Below, piece after piece: positions 1-8,482 of a stretch of 15,669 bases of DNA. This stretch comes from Anammoximicrobium sp032229885 (GTDB lineage: Bacteria > Planctomycetota > Planctomycetia > Pirellulales > Pirellulaceae), in the NCBI GenBank assembly GCA_032229885.1, contig JAVYAJ010000243.1, positions 1 to 15,669 of the forward strand. The letters run 5' to 3'. Each line of letters starts with the position of its first letter. Positions within the stretch are counted from its first letter, which is position 1. The notes beneath the pieces were generated by a model that was not told the origin of the DNA, ran no database searches, and saw only the letters and a program-made list of their open reading frames with translations. A program made the translations under genes and the position numbers.

Positions 1-525
1 CACCCGATGATCGGGATGGACTATCGCTGCGCCTAGCAACTGATGGTAATAAGTAACTTGGCCGTTCTTGTGTTTGCGTTGCAGACAGCATGGGCAATGG
101 ATCCTCTCAGACGAAGAGTATTCCGTGCCGTCCAGCGACAACAAGCAACTGCCTTGATAGAAAACGGACGCTTCGAGCGCCTTTCCACGTTGCAATTCGC
201 CAAAGACATCTCCACACAGGGGGCGGAGTAGATCCGGTTCCAGCGGATCGAGCATCTTCCGCATTTGCGTATCGCTGGGGACGGACTCGATGCGAGAGAT
301 GTTTTTCATGTTCTCATCGTTGCGCCGGTTTTGAAAGGCCAACAGCGAGGGATCTTTCAAGGAGAATATGGCGAGGGCCGAAAGGATAGCGTCCGCTACG
401 GTGTAGTCGCCGTCCCGTTGTCTGGCATCCGGGAGTTGCTTGACACGCGGACGCAAGACGTGCCGGAGAAGGTGATCTAAGGCGAGCCGTTTTCGGGCTC
501 GAGGGATCTCTCTTGCGTCGAGCAT
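1..525 (-). CDS. Transposase, DDE type (ISNCY/ISDol1-like), N-terminal 175 residues; runs off left edge
   Basis: Reading the minus strand from the ATG at 525-523, the frame stays open for 175 codons to base 1, so the stop lies outside the window. A good Shine-Dalgarno (AGGAG) sits about 7 nt before this ATG. The protein begins MLDAREIPRARKRLALDHLL, then has a PSLLAFQNRRNDENMKN stretch and VPSDTQMRKMLDPLEPD near residues 82-98. It carries LQRGKALE near 111-118, a likely first catalytic Asp in LDGTEYSSS (D132), a CPCC pair near 144-147, and GQVTYYHQLLGAAIVHP at 155-171. I recognise this arrangement from planctomycete and deltaproteobacterial DDE transposases of the ISNCY/ISDol1 type. The family assignment comes from memory of the motifs, not a search. 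The remaining catalytic residues lie beyond the edge, so completeness cannot be judged. It marks the left flank of the island as mobile-element territory. Confidence 0.72.
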   Translation of the reverse strand, partial: MLDAREIPRARKRLALDHLLRHVLRPRVKQLPDARQRDGDYTVADAILSALAIFSLKDPSLLAFQNRRNDENMKNISRIESVPSDTQMRKMLDPLEPDLLRPLCGDVFGELQRGKALEASVFYQGSCLLSLDGTEYSSSERIHCPCCLQRKHKNGQVTYYHQLLGAAIVHPDHRV

Positions 526-624
526 GACGAAGCTCCTGAAAGCGCCGTCTCGCTCGTCATGAGGAGGGCAGCCGCGGTTTTGGCCCTCGATGTCTTGGGG
601 ACCATCTGCACAGTCATCCAGCTT

Positions 625-778
625 ATTTTTGCGTCGATTCCCGAACAGGCAAGCGAATTACCAGCTACGAACCGCTAGCAGTGCTAGCTGCGGTTTTCCC
701 CACGCGCCAGATGTTTTTTCCATTCGCCGGGAATTGCTGATTAGCTGCGCACATCACGGCGGCAATTGACGCAAAATA
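625..778. repeat. Long-range inverted repeat, arms 625-639 and 764-778
   Basis: The left arm ATTTTTGCGTCGATT and the reverse complement of the right arm (TATTTTGCGTCAATT) match over the core TTTTGCGTC and the flanking ATT, with one mismatch and one length difference. They enclose 124 bases with a strong central hairpin. This could be a small non-autonomous element, a pair of insertion-sequence ends, or chance. No target duplication is obvious. Confidence 0.35.
670..695 (+). terminator. Hairpin followed by T run (possible terminator)
   Basis: AACCGC at 670-675 pairs with GCGGTT at 690-695. An inner stem TAGC/GCTA closes a 3-nt AGT loop, with a 3-nt bulge on the right side. Four T residues (694-697) follow, then Cs. 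On the plus strand this resembles a weak intrinsic terminator that would insulate the operon from upstream transcription. No plus-strand gene upstream is visible, so its use is uncertain. Confidence 0.3.
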
Positions 779-829
779 CACTCCTGCAATGAGTTGGGGA
801 CGTGCTAGCATCTTTTCGTCAACAGGGGA

Positions 830-858
830 TTGTCTCGATTTGACTGGCGGGTTATGAT
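830..858 (+). promoter_or_regulatory. Sigma70-like promoter candidate for the defence operon
   Basis: TTGTCT (830-835) and TATGAT (853-858) are separated by exactly 17 nt, a good match to a vegetative promoter. Transcription would start near 865, about 75 nt before the preferred start codon at 940. The resulting leader would contain the 914-931 palindrome. A TTGACA at 881-886 has no plausible -10 partner. Confidence 0.4.
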
Positions 859-913
859 CTGGCAGACGTGAAGTGTTCAGTTGACAGGAACGCTGGCAAC
901 TAGGGGATGCTGG

Positions 914-931
914 CTTCCCGCCGGCGGGAAG
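914..931. promoter_or_regulatory. Perfect 18-bp palindrome overlapping the ribosome-binding region
   Basis: CTTCCCGCC is followed immediately by its exact reverse complement GGCGGGAAG. The right half supplies GGGAAG (926-931), the only purine-rich Shine-Dalgarno-like tract before the ATG at 940. The palindrome could be a dimeric-repressor operator (the XRE protein at 12231 is a candidate binder) or, in RNA, a structure that hides the ribosome-binding site. If translation begins at 907, it is coding sequence. Confidence 0.4.
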
Positions 932-939
932 TCCCGATC

Positions 940-3900
940 ATGACCGAAGCACCAGAATTGGGCGTCGGCCAGACGCTCACAGGGCCGTTGTTCAACGAGC
1001 CTATGCGGGTCGAGACAGTCTCCCAAGCCGGCGCCGGATCGTGGGTTGTCGGCGTCGTGGGCATCCAGTCCGAACGGTTCCGTCGCGTGACGCTATCGAC
1101 GGCGGATCTGGCCAGCCTCAAGATCCTCGGGTCCGCCCTGTCGTTCGACGGCGACGGAGCCCTTCTGCGGTTGGGCATCCAAGCCTACGCCCTGGGCATC
1201 GCTTTCGAGTTCGATCCGTACTTTGCCCTGTCCATCTCGAAGGTCGATCCGCTACCGCACCAGTTGGAGGCGGTCTACGACTTCCTGCTGAAGTTGGCCC
1301 GCGTCAAGTTTCTGCTGGCCGACGACGCCGGCGCCGGCAAGACGATCATGGCGGGCTTGTTGATCCGGGAGTTGAAGCTGCGTGGTCTGGTCGTCCGCAT
1401 CCTGATCGTGGCGCCCGCCAACCTGGCCTTCCAATGGCAACGCGAACTCAAAGAGAAGTTCGACGAGAAATTCCTCGTCATGAAGGGCGGCGACATCCGG
1501 GATCAGTTCGGCGTCAATCAATGGATGGAGCAGACCCAGGTCGTCACTTCGCTGGACCTGGCCAAGCGCGAAGACATCCTGCCCGGCCTGCGGCAGGTCC
1601 ACTGGGACTTGGTGATCGTCGACGAGGCTCACCGGATGTCGTGGACGCCCCCGTCCCGCAAGACATCCCGGTACGCTCTGGGCGAACTGCTGCGAGACAC
1701 CAGTGACCACATGTTGATGCTCACGGCCACGCCACACAAGGGCGACCCGGTCAACTTCAGCCTGTTCTTGCAGTTGCTCGATCCGGACGCCTACGCGGAT
1801 GTCCGTTCCATCCGCGAGGCGATGGAACGTCGTTGTGCCCCGTTCTATCTGCGGCGCACCAAAGAGGCGATGGTCTACTTCCCGGAACGCAGCAGCGACG
1901 GCGAGTGGACCGCCCGCAGGATCTTTACCAAGCGCATCCCGCACACCGTGGACTTCCAGATCGACGGCCCGGAGTTCGACTTGTACCGGGCGGTGACGCG
2001 GTTCGTCAAACGCCAGAGCGCCCGCGTGGCAGCGTCCGAAGACGATCCGCGATCGCGTGCCGTGGGGTTTCTGATGGCGTTGTACCAGCGCCGACTTGCG
2101 TCCAGTACCCATTCGGTTCGCTGTTCGCTGGAGAACCGGGCCAACCGCCTGGAGTTGGGTCTGAAGAAAGCCAGGGAACTGGCAGCCACCGCGCCGCTCG
2201 ATTTGCCCGACCCGGATGAACTGGAGGAAATGGACGAAGGCGATCGCGAGCGGCTGGAACGTTTGGTGGAAGCCGTCTCGCTCGCCCAGAACGCGGATGA
2301 AGTCCGGCGAGAGATCGGCGAACTGCGATCCCTGGCCGCCGAGGCCCTGACGGTCGAGGAGTCGGGCGTCGAGGCGAAGCTTTCGCGGCTGAAGGCCCTA
2401 TTGCGGGAGCAGGGGTTCTTCGACGACCCCGACAAACGGTTGCTCATTTGCACGGAATTCAAGGACACGCTGGAGTACCTGATCGGCAAGCTTACCGAAT
2501 GGGGATTCCGGGTGGGTTGCATTCACGGTGGCATGAAGCCTGGTTCGCGCGACGAACCGGGGACCCGCCTGTACGTCGAACAGCAATTCCGCGAGGGGGC
2601 AATTCAGATCCTGGCAGCCACGGAAGCGGCCGGCGAAGGCATCAATCTGCAGGTCTGCCACATCCTGTTCAACTACGACATCCCCTGGAACCCCAACCGC
2701 CTGGAACAGCGGATGGGCCGCATCCATCGGTACGGTCAACGTCGGGACTGTCTGATCTTCAACTTCGTGGCGACCAACACGATCGAAGGTCGCGTGCTGC
2801 AGCGTCTGCTGGAAAAGCTCCAGGACATCCGCAACGCCCTGGATGACGACGCCGTGTTCAACGTCGTCGGCGAAGTGCTGCCGGCGGCGCACGTCGAGCG
2901 GGTACTGCGCGACTACTATGCGGGCCGGCTCGGCGACGCGGACCTCGAAGAACGCCTGCTGCACAACGTGGATGAGGACCGCTTCCGGGCCATTTGCCGC
3001 CACGCGCTGGAAGGTTTGGCCTCCAAGAAGCTGAATCTGGACATGCTCATCGAGCGTCGGGCACGGGCGCAGGAGCACCGTGTCGTGCCGGAGCGCATTG
3101 CCCGCTTTCTCGGCGATGCGTCGGGCTACGCCAATCTGACCTTGAAGCCCGTTGCCGCGTTGGAGCACACGTTCGATCCGGGCAAGACACCGGCCGTCCT
3201 GCGTCGCTGTGAACACGATCCCGATTGGCGTTTGCCGGCGCTGGCCAACAAATACCCGCGGCTGTCAACGCACCGGGAGACGGCCGAGGAACACAACCTC
3301 GAATGGGTCACGCCGGGCCATCCGTTGTTCGAAGCCGTGCGGCGGCATACCTACCGGGCGGCCCAGGAAGATCTGAAGAAGGGCGCATGTCTGTATTCGC
3401 TGGCCCATAAAGCCCCCGCGCGGATCGATGTGTACCGAGCCCGCGTCGTAGACGGTCTGGGCCAGACGATCCACGAGCGGATGTTCGCTGTCGAATTGTC
3501 CGACGGAGCGGACCCATGTATGCGCGAGCCGTCGCTGTTGGGCAACTTCATCCCGACGGAGCCGCCGGACACACTGCCCGCCGTGGCGCACATTCCGGAG
3601 GCCCGGGCTTGGCTGCAGCAGCATGCCTTGCAGCCTTTCCTTGAAGAGGTCCGCCAGGAGCGGCAGGCCGAGATCGAACGGATCGGGCGTCACGTCGAGC
3701 TATCGTTGACCGAACTGCTGGCCCGCGCGGACGAGGAGGTAGGACGTGCGTCGGACGAAGTCGATCGCGGGACCCAGGGTGCAGAAGGCCGGCTATCCCA
3801 GGCGGAAAACCGCCATACAGAACTGTTCGCACGCCGGGAACGCAGGCGACAGGAACTTCAGCAACAGCGGTCGCTCACCCTGCAGTCCGTCGACCGCCTG

Positions 3901-4365
3901 ACCAGTGTGTTGGTCTTGCCGCACCCAGACCGGGAGGCGCCCGAAGTGCGGCGTTTGCGGCCGAACCTGGAAACCGAGGCCGTGGCCATGCGTGTGGTCA
4001 TGGAACACGAGCGCGCGCTCGGTCGCCAGCTCCATGATGTCAGCGAGAAGAACTGGGGATACGATGTTACCAGCCTGGACCTCAGCTCCGGCGAATTGCG
4101 GCTGATCGAGGTCAAGGGCATCGGCGCGGCCATCGGCGCCGTGATGCTGACGCCCAACGAACTGCGTGTCGCCCAGGACCGCCGCGACTGCTACTGGCTG
4201 TACGTCGTCACCGACTGTGCCAACCGGCCCGTGCTTCAGGATCCGATCCACGACCCGGCCCGGTTGCCGTGGCACGAGGTCTCGAAGGTCCAGCACTACT
4301 GGCTGGAGGTCAACGCGATGACGGAGCCGATGACGGTGCGGGAGGATGCGGCCGATTTCAGATAA
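940..4365 (+). CDS. drmD: DrmD-like SNF2 helicase with C-terminal DUF3883 domain
   Basis: A 1141-residue superfamily 2 ATPase. Walker A is GAGKT in the ADDAGAGKTIMAG segment (about 127-139), Walker B is DEAH at 228-231, and motif III is LTATPHKGD at 261. The second helicase lobe starts near 498 (KRLLICTEF) and holds ATEAAGEGINLQ near 560 and QRMGRIHRYGQ at 592-602, the arginine-finger motif VI. A charged, coiled-coil-prone stretch (about 895-995) leads to a DUF3883 domain with GYD (D1042), IEVKG (E1057, K1059) and YWLYVV, a PD-(D/E)xK-like arrangement. The length and domain order fit the DISARM SNF2 protein DrmD, so the symbol is by resemblance. An upstream in-frame ATG at 907 would add 11 residues, but its AGGGG abuts the codon with no spacing. 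I prefer 940, which starts MTEAPELGVGQ as relatives do. It is the first gene of the operon and likely translocates on invading DNA. Confidence 0.85.
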   Translation: MTEAPELGVGQTLTGPLFNEPMRVETVSQAGAGSWVVGVVGIQSERFRRVTLSTADLASLKILGSALSFDGDGALLRLGIQAYALGIAFEFDPYFALSISKVDPLPHQLEAVYDFLLKLARVKFLLADDAGAGKTIMAGLLIRELKLRGLVVRILIVAPANLAFQWQRELKEKFDEKFLVMKGGDIRDQFGVNQWMEQTQVVTSLDLAKREDILPGLRQVHWDLVIVDEAHRMSWTPPSRKTSRYALGELLRDTSDHMLMLTATPHKGDPVNFSLFLQLLDPDAYADVRSIREAMERRCAPFYLRRTKEAMVYFPERSSDGEWTARRIFTKRIPHTVDFQIDGPEFDLYRAVTRFVKRQSARVAASEDDPRSRAVGFLMALYQRRLASSTHSVRCSLENRANRLELGLKKARELAATAPLDLPDPDELEEMDEGDRERLERLVEAVSLAQNADEVRREIGELRSLAAEALTVEESGVEAKLSRLKALLREQGFFDDPDKRLLICTEFKDTLEYLIGKLTEWGFRVGCIHGGMKPGSRDEPGTRLYVEQQFREGAIQILAATEAAGEGINLQVCHILFNYDIPWNPNRLEQRMGRIHRYGQRRDCLIFNFVATNTIEGRVLQRLLEKLQDIRNALDDDAVFNVVGEVLPAAHVERVLRDYYAGRLGDADLEERLLHNVDEDRFRAICRHALEGLASKKLNLDMLIERRARAQEHRVVPERIARFLGDASGYANLTLKPVAALEHTFDPGKTPAVLRRCEHDPDWRLPALANKYPRLSTHRETAEEHNLEWVTPGHPLFEAVRRHTYRAAQEDLKKGACLYSLAHKAPARIDVYRARVVDGLGQTIHERMFAVELSDGADPCMREPSLLGNFIPTEPPDTLPAVAHIPEARAWLQQHALQPFLEEVRQERQAEIERIGRHVELSLTELLARADEEVGRASDEVDRGTQGAEGRLSQAENRHTELFARRERRRQELQQQRSLTLQSVDRLTSVLVLPHPDREAPEVRRLRPNLETEAVAMRVVMEHERALGRQLHDVSEKNWGYDVTSLDLSSGELRLIEVKGIGAAIGAVMLTPNELRVAQDRRDCYWLYVVTDCANRPVLQDPIHDPARLPWHEVSKVQHYWLEVNAMTEPMTVREDAADFR

Positions 4366-4390
4366 GACGGATAGGGTGAACGGTGAGTTG

Positions 4391-5182
4391 ATGATGCTAA
4401 TGAAGTGGAAACGACTGTGGGACTCGCACTGGTTTCGACTCGTGATCGTCGTCACTGGCGTCGGTGGCGCGGCGTCGCTAGCACGGATCGCCGAGATTGG
4501 TTCCGACCCTGGACAGCCTAACGCGTCGCCGTACTTCGTACTTGGTGTCGCGGCACTTGTGGCGAGTCTCGTCGCTCTTTTCGGCGATGCCATCCGCGGC
4601 TGGATTTGGCGTCCGGTTCTAACGGTGGACTATGTGCATGGTCCTGACTACTGCGATACACCAGTCCTACGAGGCGATCACGGACAGGGTCACGTCGCCG
4701 CGAACTGCTTCTACTTCTCGCTGCGTATCGGAAACCGTGGGACGAAGAGCGCCGACGCCGTGGAAGTGGCCGTCTCGGACTTGCACAGGAAGACCGACGA
4801 CAAGTGGGTCGTAGTACGGCGGTACTCACTGAATCTCACATGGGCCTACCTTGGAACACCTCGCTTGACGACCCTGGCACCGCAGACGGATCGGTTCTGC
4901 AACATCGGTCACGTCGTCGATCCCGCCGTGAGAGTGCACTTCCTAAATGAAAATATACCCGACTTTGACCGATCCGAGACGGTTCTCTCGCTTGACCTAG
5001 AAGCCCAGCCGAATCACGGGATTCATCTTCTCCCGCCAGGAACGTATAGGTTAAACCTTCTTGTCGCCGCGGCAAACCACCGTCCGATTCGAAGGGTACT
5101 TACGATTGACCTCTCAGGTAGTTGGCACAGCGATCTCTCTGCAATGCTATCGCAGGGAATTCGCATTGAATTGAACCGATGA
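4391..5182 (+). CDS. Two-pass membrane protein with soluble C-terminal domain, unknown family
   Basis: A 263-residue protein I do not recognise as a named family. Two hydrophobic segments lie at about residues 15-31 (WFRLVIVVTGVGG region) and 48-64 (YFVLGVAALVASLVALF), separated by a short polar loop. Both termini are probably cytoplasmic, judging by the basic N-terminus (KWKR) and RGWIWR after the second segment. Residues about 75-260 look like a beta-sandwich: alternating strands, FSLRIGNRG, LLPPGTYRLNLLV, and few charged helices. An ATG at 4346 would extend it by 15 residues into the helicase 3' end (20-nt overlap), but its GGGAGG touches the start. The cluster of ATGs at 4391, 4394 and 4400, behind GGTGAG, is a better choice. 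Its position between helicase and methylase suggests co-expression. It might anchor the complex at the membrane or act as an abortive effector; both are guesses. Confidence 0.75.
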   Translation: MMLMKWKRLWDSHWFRLVIVVTGVGGAASLARIAEIGSDPGQPNASPYFVLGVAALVASLVALFGDAIRGWIWRPVLTVDYVHGPDYCDTPVLRGDHGQGHVAANCFYFSLRIGNRGTKSADAVEVAVSDLHRKTDDKWVVVRRYSLNLTWAYLGTPRLTTLAPQTDRFCNIGHVVDPAVRVHFLNENIPDFDRSETVLSLDLEAQPNHGIHLLPPGTYRLNLLVAAANHRPIRRVLTIDLSGSWHSDLSAMLSQGIRIELNR

Positions 5183-5218
5183 ACGGCGCCAAAGGCCCGA
5201 ATCGAAAGGTATTTCAGA

Positions 5219-8200
5219 ATGATTCCCAAAGAATGCCAACGGCTGGCCGAAGTGGATTTCCCGATAGCGGTGGTGTCGAAGCACGCGGCGCGGGAGAAGT
5301 CGATTCGGCATGGGCACCCGAGCACGCTGGACCTGTGGTGGGCGCGCCGGCCACTGGCGGCGTGTCGGGCGCTGCTGTTTGCCCTGCTGCTGCCTGATCC
5401 GTGTGATCTGCATTGCCCGGCGGAGTTCAAGAAGAAGGCCCGCCAGTTGTTGCTGAAGACCCGCGGCGCCATCGACAGCGACGATTTGAGTCTGCGGCAA
5501 GCCGTTCTCAGATTCATCGGAGATTGTGCCAGTTGGGACCTCGCGTCCGACGCGACCTACTTGGAGGTCGCACGCGAGTTGATCCAGGCTTCGCATCCGG
5601 AAGAGACACCGCTGGTTGTTGACCCGTTTAGCGGTGGTGGCGCTATCCCCTTGGAGGCTTTACGCCTGGGCTGCGACGCCTTTGCCAGCGACCTGAACCC
5701 CGTGGCCTGTTTGATACTGAAAACGATGCTTGAGGACATCGCGCGCCACGGTCCGGAACTCGCCGACGACGTCCGACGTATCGGGCTCGAAGTCAAACAA
5801 GAGGTCGAAGGGGAACTTGCCGATCTCTACCCCGCTGATCCCGACGGGGCTCGGCCTATTACTTACCTCTGGGCCCGGACCGTTCGCTGCGAATCGCCTA
5901 AGTGTGGGGCCGAGATTCCGCTGGTCCGTTCATTCTGGCTCTCCAAAAAGGCGTCGCGACGGCTTGCTCTTCGATACTCAATTGCGCGGCCCAAGAACTC
6001 ACCGCCGCGACTGGACTTTGAAGTATTCGAACCACAGGCTGACCGCGACATCCCCGCCGGAACCGTTATACGGGCCAAGGCCACATGTCCCTGCTGCGCA
6101 GAGCGTGGCCAAAGTAGTGTTCTCAGCCCTGATCGCGTGCGGACGCAACTCGCTGAACAACGTGGCGGCGCTGACGTAAGTTTTGATGCCAAAGGTAATC
6201 GAGTCGGTGGCGCAATGCTGTTGGCGACTGTCACTCTTCAGCAGGGCCAGCAGGGCCGTTGCTATCGTCTTGCGACGAAGGCCGACTATGCGGCTGTTCG
6301 CAGGAGTCAGGAACGGCTGCTTACAGTGGCAAGCGATGTCTTGCCAAACGGCCTAAGTAGCATCCCGAACGAGCAAATACCGCGAACCGAGTTGCGGCGA
6401 ATTTCTCTGCCAATTTATGGTGTCGATCGCTTCCGTGATATGTTCACTTCGCGGCAACTGGTATCCTTAGTCGCACTGGCGAAGGCCATCACGAAAGCCA
6501 CGTCACAAGTTCCAGCGGTGAACTCGCTGCTCGCTCTCTCATTGGGAAAGACCGCCGACCTGAACAACGCCAATTCCGCATGGGAGCCTTTCGCAGAGTG
6601 CCCACGTCACACGCTGGCGAGGCACGACATTCCTATGGCATGGGATTTTGCTGAGGCCGTACCGATCAGCGAGTCAAGCGGTTCCTTTAGCACTATCATC
6701 AGAAACACCGCTGCATCCATCCCATCTGCGTTCGTCAACGTAAAGCAGCCAGCTACAGTACAGCAGGCCGACGCATGCGCCCATCCCTTGCCGGACGCGT
6801 GTGCGACCGTCTGGTTCACCGATCCGCCGTATTATGACTCGGTGCCCTACGCGCATTTGAGCGACTTCTTCTATATCTGGGAGCGACGGGCATTGACCGC
6901 ACGGGTCGACCGTGACTTCGCGTTGTCGCCGAAGGACGAGGAGTGTGTAGTAGATAGGCCGCATCGCCTCGTGCCGCAAGCGAAAACTGCGGACCATTTT
7001 GAGCGGCGGATCGCCCTTGCAATGCACGAAGGTGTCCGGCTGACTCATGCGGACGGCATCTCGTGTGCGGTTTTCGCCCACAAGACAACGGAAGGTTGGG
7101 AGTCTCTTCTATCCGGCATGATCCAGGGCGGTTGGATAATCACGGGGTCATGGCCTGTCATCACGGAGATGCAGTCCCGTCTCAACGCGCGCGACAACGC
7201 TTCACTCGCGTCGAGTGTCCATCTGGTGTGCCCCCCCAGAGCGACCGATGCAGACGTTGGCGATTGGGCTACCGTTTTTCGTGAGTTGCCGCGGCGGGTC
7301 AGTGAGTGGATGGAGCGGTTGCAGGCCGAGGGGGTTCGTGGGGCAGACTTGGTGTTCGCCTGCATCGGGCCGGCGCTGGAGGTTTATAGCCGTTACGCCA
7401 AGGTGGTTGACGCCGAAGAGCGGGAGATACCCTTGGGCGGCGATCCAGAGGCCCACGAACCGCATCGTCGTGGTTACCTGGCCTATGTTTGGGAATTTGT
7501 CGGGCGCACGGCCCTCGAACAGGTATTGGGGACTGCCGAATCTCGCGCACGCAATGGTGCGGCTGGGTCCCTAGAAGAGGACGCGCGTCTGACGGCCCTG
7601 TTTTTGTGGACGCTGCAAAGCACCCCGGTGGAGGCAAATCAAAACGGAGATGTGGACGACACGGAGGGGAGCGAGGAACTCGACGAAGAGGAGGAAAGCC
7701 AGCCACGGAGCAGGGCCAAGGGGTTCTCATTGATCTTCGATGTGGTCCGCCGTTTCGCGCAGCCGCTGGGCATTCACTTACCAGACTGGGAAGGACGAGT
7801 CATCGAAACGGTTAAGGGCATCGTGAGGCTCATTCCGCCGTTGGCTCGCAGCGAGCAACTCTTCGGTGCGGATGGTGCCGAGGGAGTGGCCGACAGGATG
7901 GAGAACGTTCGGACTGGACCTGTTCAGCTCGAGTTGTTTGCACGAGCTGACGAACAGGCTACTCCGACCGTGCGAGGTCGGCAGCGACGTGGACGGGATG
8001 CCGTCTCCGATGAATCGCTACAAGCTCATCGGGGCGAAACCACACTCGATCGAGTTCACGCGGCGATGATTCTGCAGGCGTCCGGTCGATCCCACGCTCT
8101 GCGGGGTTTGCTCAAGTCCGAACTCGAACGCGGCCCGGGGTCCCTGCGTTTGGCCAACGCCCTCTCGGCTCTGTACCCCACTGGCAGTGACGAGAAGCGA

Positions 8201-8236
8201 TTGATCGATGCGATGCTGTTGGCCGTTCCGAGATGA
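5219..8236 (+). CDS. DUF1156-family DNA methyltransferase (COG1743-like), adenine-type
   Basis: A 1005-residue protein starting MIPKECQRLAEVDFPI, the usual DUF1156 opening, followed by HPSTLDLWWARRPLAACRA. The SAM-binding motif I is DPFSGGGAIPLEAL from D135. The catalytic motif IV is TDPPYYD with the DPPY starting at D535. The DPPY type methylates exocyclic amino groups, usually N6 of adenine. Between them a zinc-ribbon insert is marked by C224/C229 and the TCPCC group at C290-C293. A tail includes an acidic low-complexity tract (EELDEEEE) near residues 820-827. The gene follows the membrane protein after 36 nt, with AAAGG about 10 nt before the ATG. Length and domain order fit the family and the frame is intact. 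In such islands this enzyme is thought to mark host DNA so that the nuclease/helicase arm spares it. No specificity subunit is visible, so the target site is unknown. Confidence 0.9.
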   Translation: MIPKECQRLAEVDFPIAVVSKHAAREKSIRHGHPSTLDLWWARRPLAACRALLFALLLPDPCDLHCPAEFKKKARQLLLKTRGAIDSDDLSLRQAVLRFIGDCASWDLASDATYLEVARELIQASHPEETPLVVDPFSGGGAIPLEALRLGCDAFASDLNPVACLILKTMLEDIARHGPELADDVRRIGLEVKQEVEGELADLYPADPDGARPITYLWARTVRCESPKCGAEIPLVRSFWLSKKASRRLALRYSIARPKNSPPRLDFEVFEPQADRDIPAGTVIRAKATCPCCAERGQSSVLSPDRVRTQLAEQRGGADVSFDAKGNRVGGAMLLATVTLQQGQQGRCYRLATKADYAAVRRSQERLLTVASDVLPNGLSSIPNEQIPRTELRRISLPIYGVDRFRDMFTSRQLVSLVALAKAITKATSQVPAVNSLLALSLGKTADLNNANSAWEPFAECPRHTLARHDIPMAWDFAEAVPISESSGSFSTIIRNTAASIPSAFVNVKQPATVQQADACAHPLPDACATVWFTDPPYYDSVPYAHLSDFFYIWERRALTARVDRDFALSPKDEECVVDRPHRLVPQAKTADHFERRIALAMHEGVRLTHADGISCAVFAHKTTEGWESLLSGMIQGGWIITGSWPVITEMQSRLNARDNASLASSVHLVCPPRATDADVGDWATVFRELPRRVSEWMERLQAEGVRGADLVFACIGPALEVYSRYAKVVDAEEREIPLGGDPEAHEPHRRGYLAYVWEFVGRTALEQVLGTAESRARNGAAGSLEEDARLTALFLWTLQSTPVEANQNGDVDDTEGSEELDEEEESQPRSRAKGFSLIFDVVRRFAQPLGIHLPDWEGRVIETVKGIVRLIPPLARSEQLFGADGAEGVADRMENVRTGPVQLELFARADEQATPTVRGRQRRGRDAVSDESLQAHRGETTLDRVHAAMILQASGRSHALRGLLKSELERGPGSLRLANALSALYPTGSDEKRLIDAMLLAVPR

Positions 8237-8249
8237 ACAAGGGCTTGCG

Positions 8250-8482
8250 ATGAGTGAAGACGAAGTGTTGGCGCGGATCACGGTCAACCGGGACATTTTC
8301 GGCGGCAAGCCGATCATCCGCGGCATGCGGATCGCAGTCGAGGACGTCCTCGGGATGTTGGCCGCGGGCGACACGCCAGAAGGATTGATTGACGAGCGCC
8401 TTTCCTGGAACCCGCCGACATCCAGGCGTGCCTGGCGTTCGGCAGGGGGCATGTGACTAAGAAAGGACGAGGACATGTTTGA
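8250..8482 (+). pseudogene. DUF433 antitoxin-like gene, frameshifted
   Basis: From the ATG at 8250 (AAGGG 6 nt upstream) the product reads MSEDEVLARITVNRDIFGGK, then PIIRGMRIAVEDVLGMLAAGDTP. This is a clear DUF433 (COG2442-like) N-terminal half. Just after IDE the frame goes wrong and ends at 8456 in WNPPTSRRAWRSAGGM. In the frame one base back, from 8399, the sequence reads PFLEPADIQACLAFGRGHV, exactly the expected C-terminal helix of the family. It ends at a TGA at 8480-8482. One missing base near 8393-8399 therefore breaks the gene. The repaired gene would overlap the next start codon by 8 nt (ATGTTTGA), a typical tightly coupled antitoxin arrangement. DUF433 proteins are usually antitoxins of PIN-like toxins. 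A sequencing error is the main alternative. Confidence 0.75.

Larger units (their letters stand above)
526..829. other. Non-coding stretch between transposase and defence operon
   Basis: No reading frame here looks like a protein. The stretch is more AT-rich than the genes on either side. It holds the long-range inverted repeat at 625-639/764-778, a hairpin at 670-695, and three copies of GCTAGC (674-679, 683-688, 804-809). The end of the left insertion sequence should lie somewhere in 530-640, but its other end is outside the window, so I cannot place it. Confidence 0.5.

Noticed and set aside
881..909. TTGACA at 881-886 as the -35 of the operon promoter
   Set aside because: No acceptable -10 at 16-18 nt downstream, and the start codon region would fall inside the promoter.
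1252..2112. A 286-residue minus-strand open frame
   Set aside because: Antisense to the SNF2 helicase core, whose motifs fix the coding strand.
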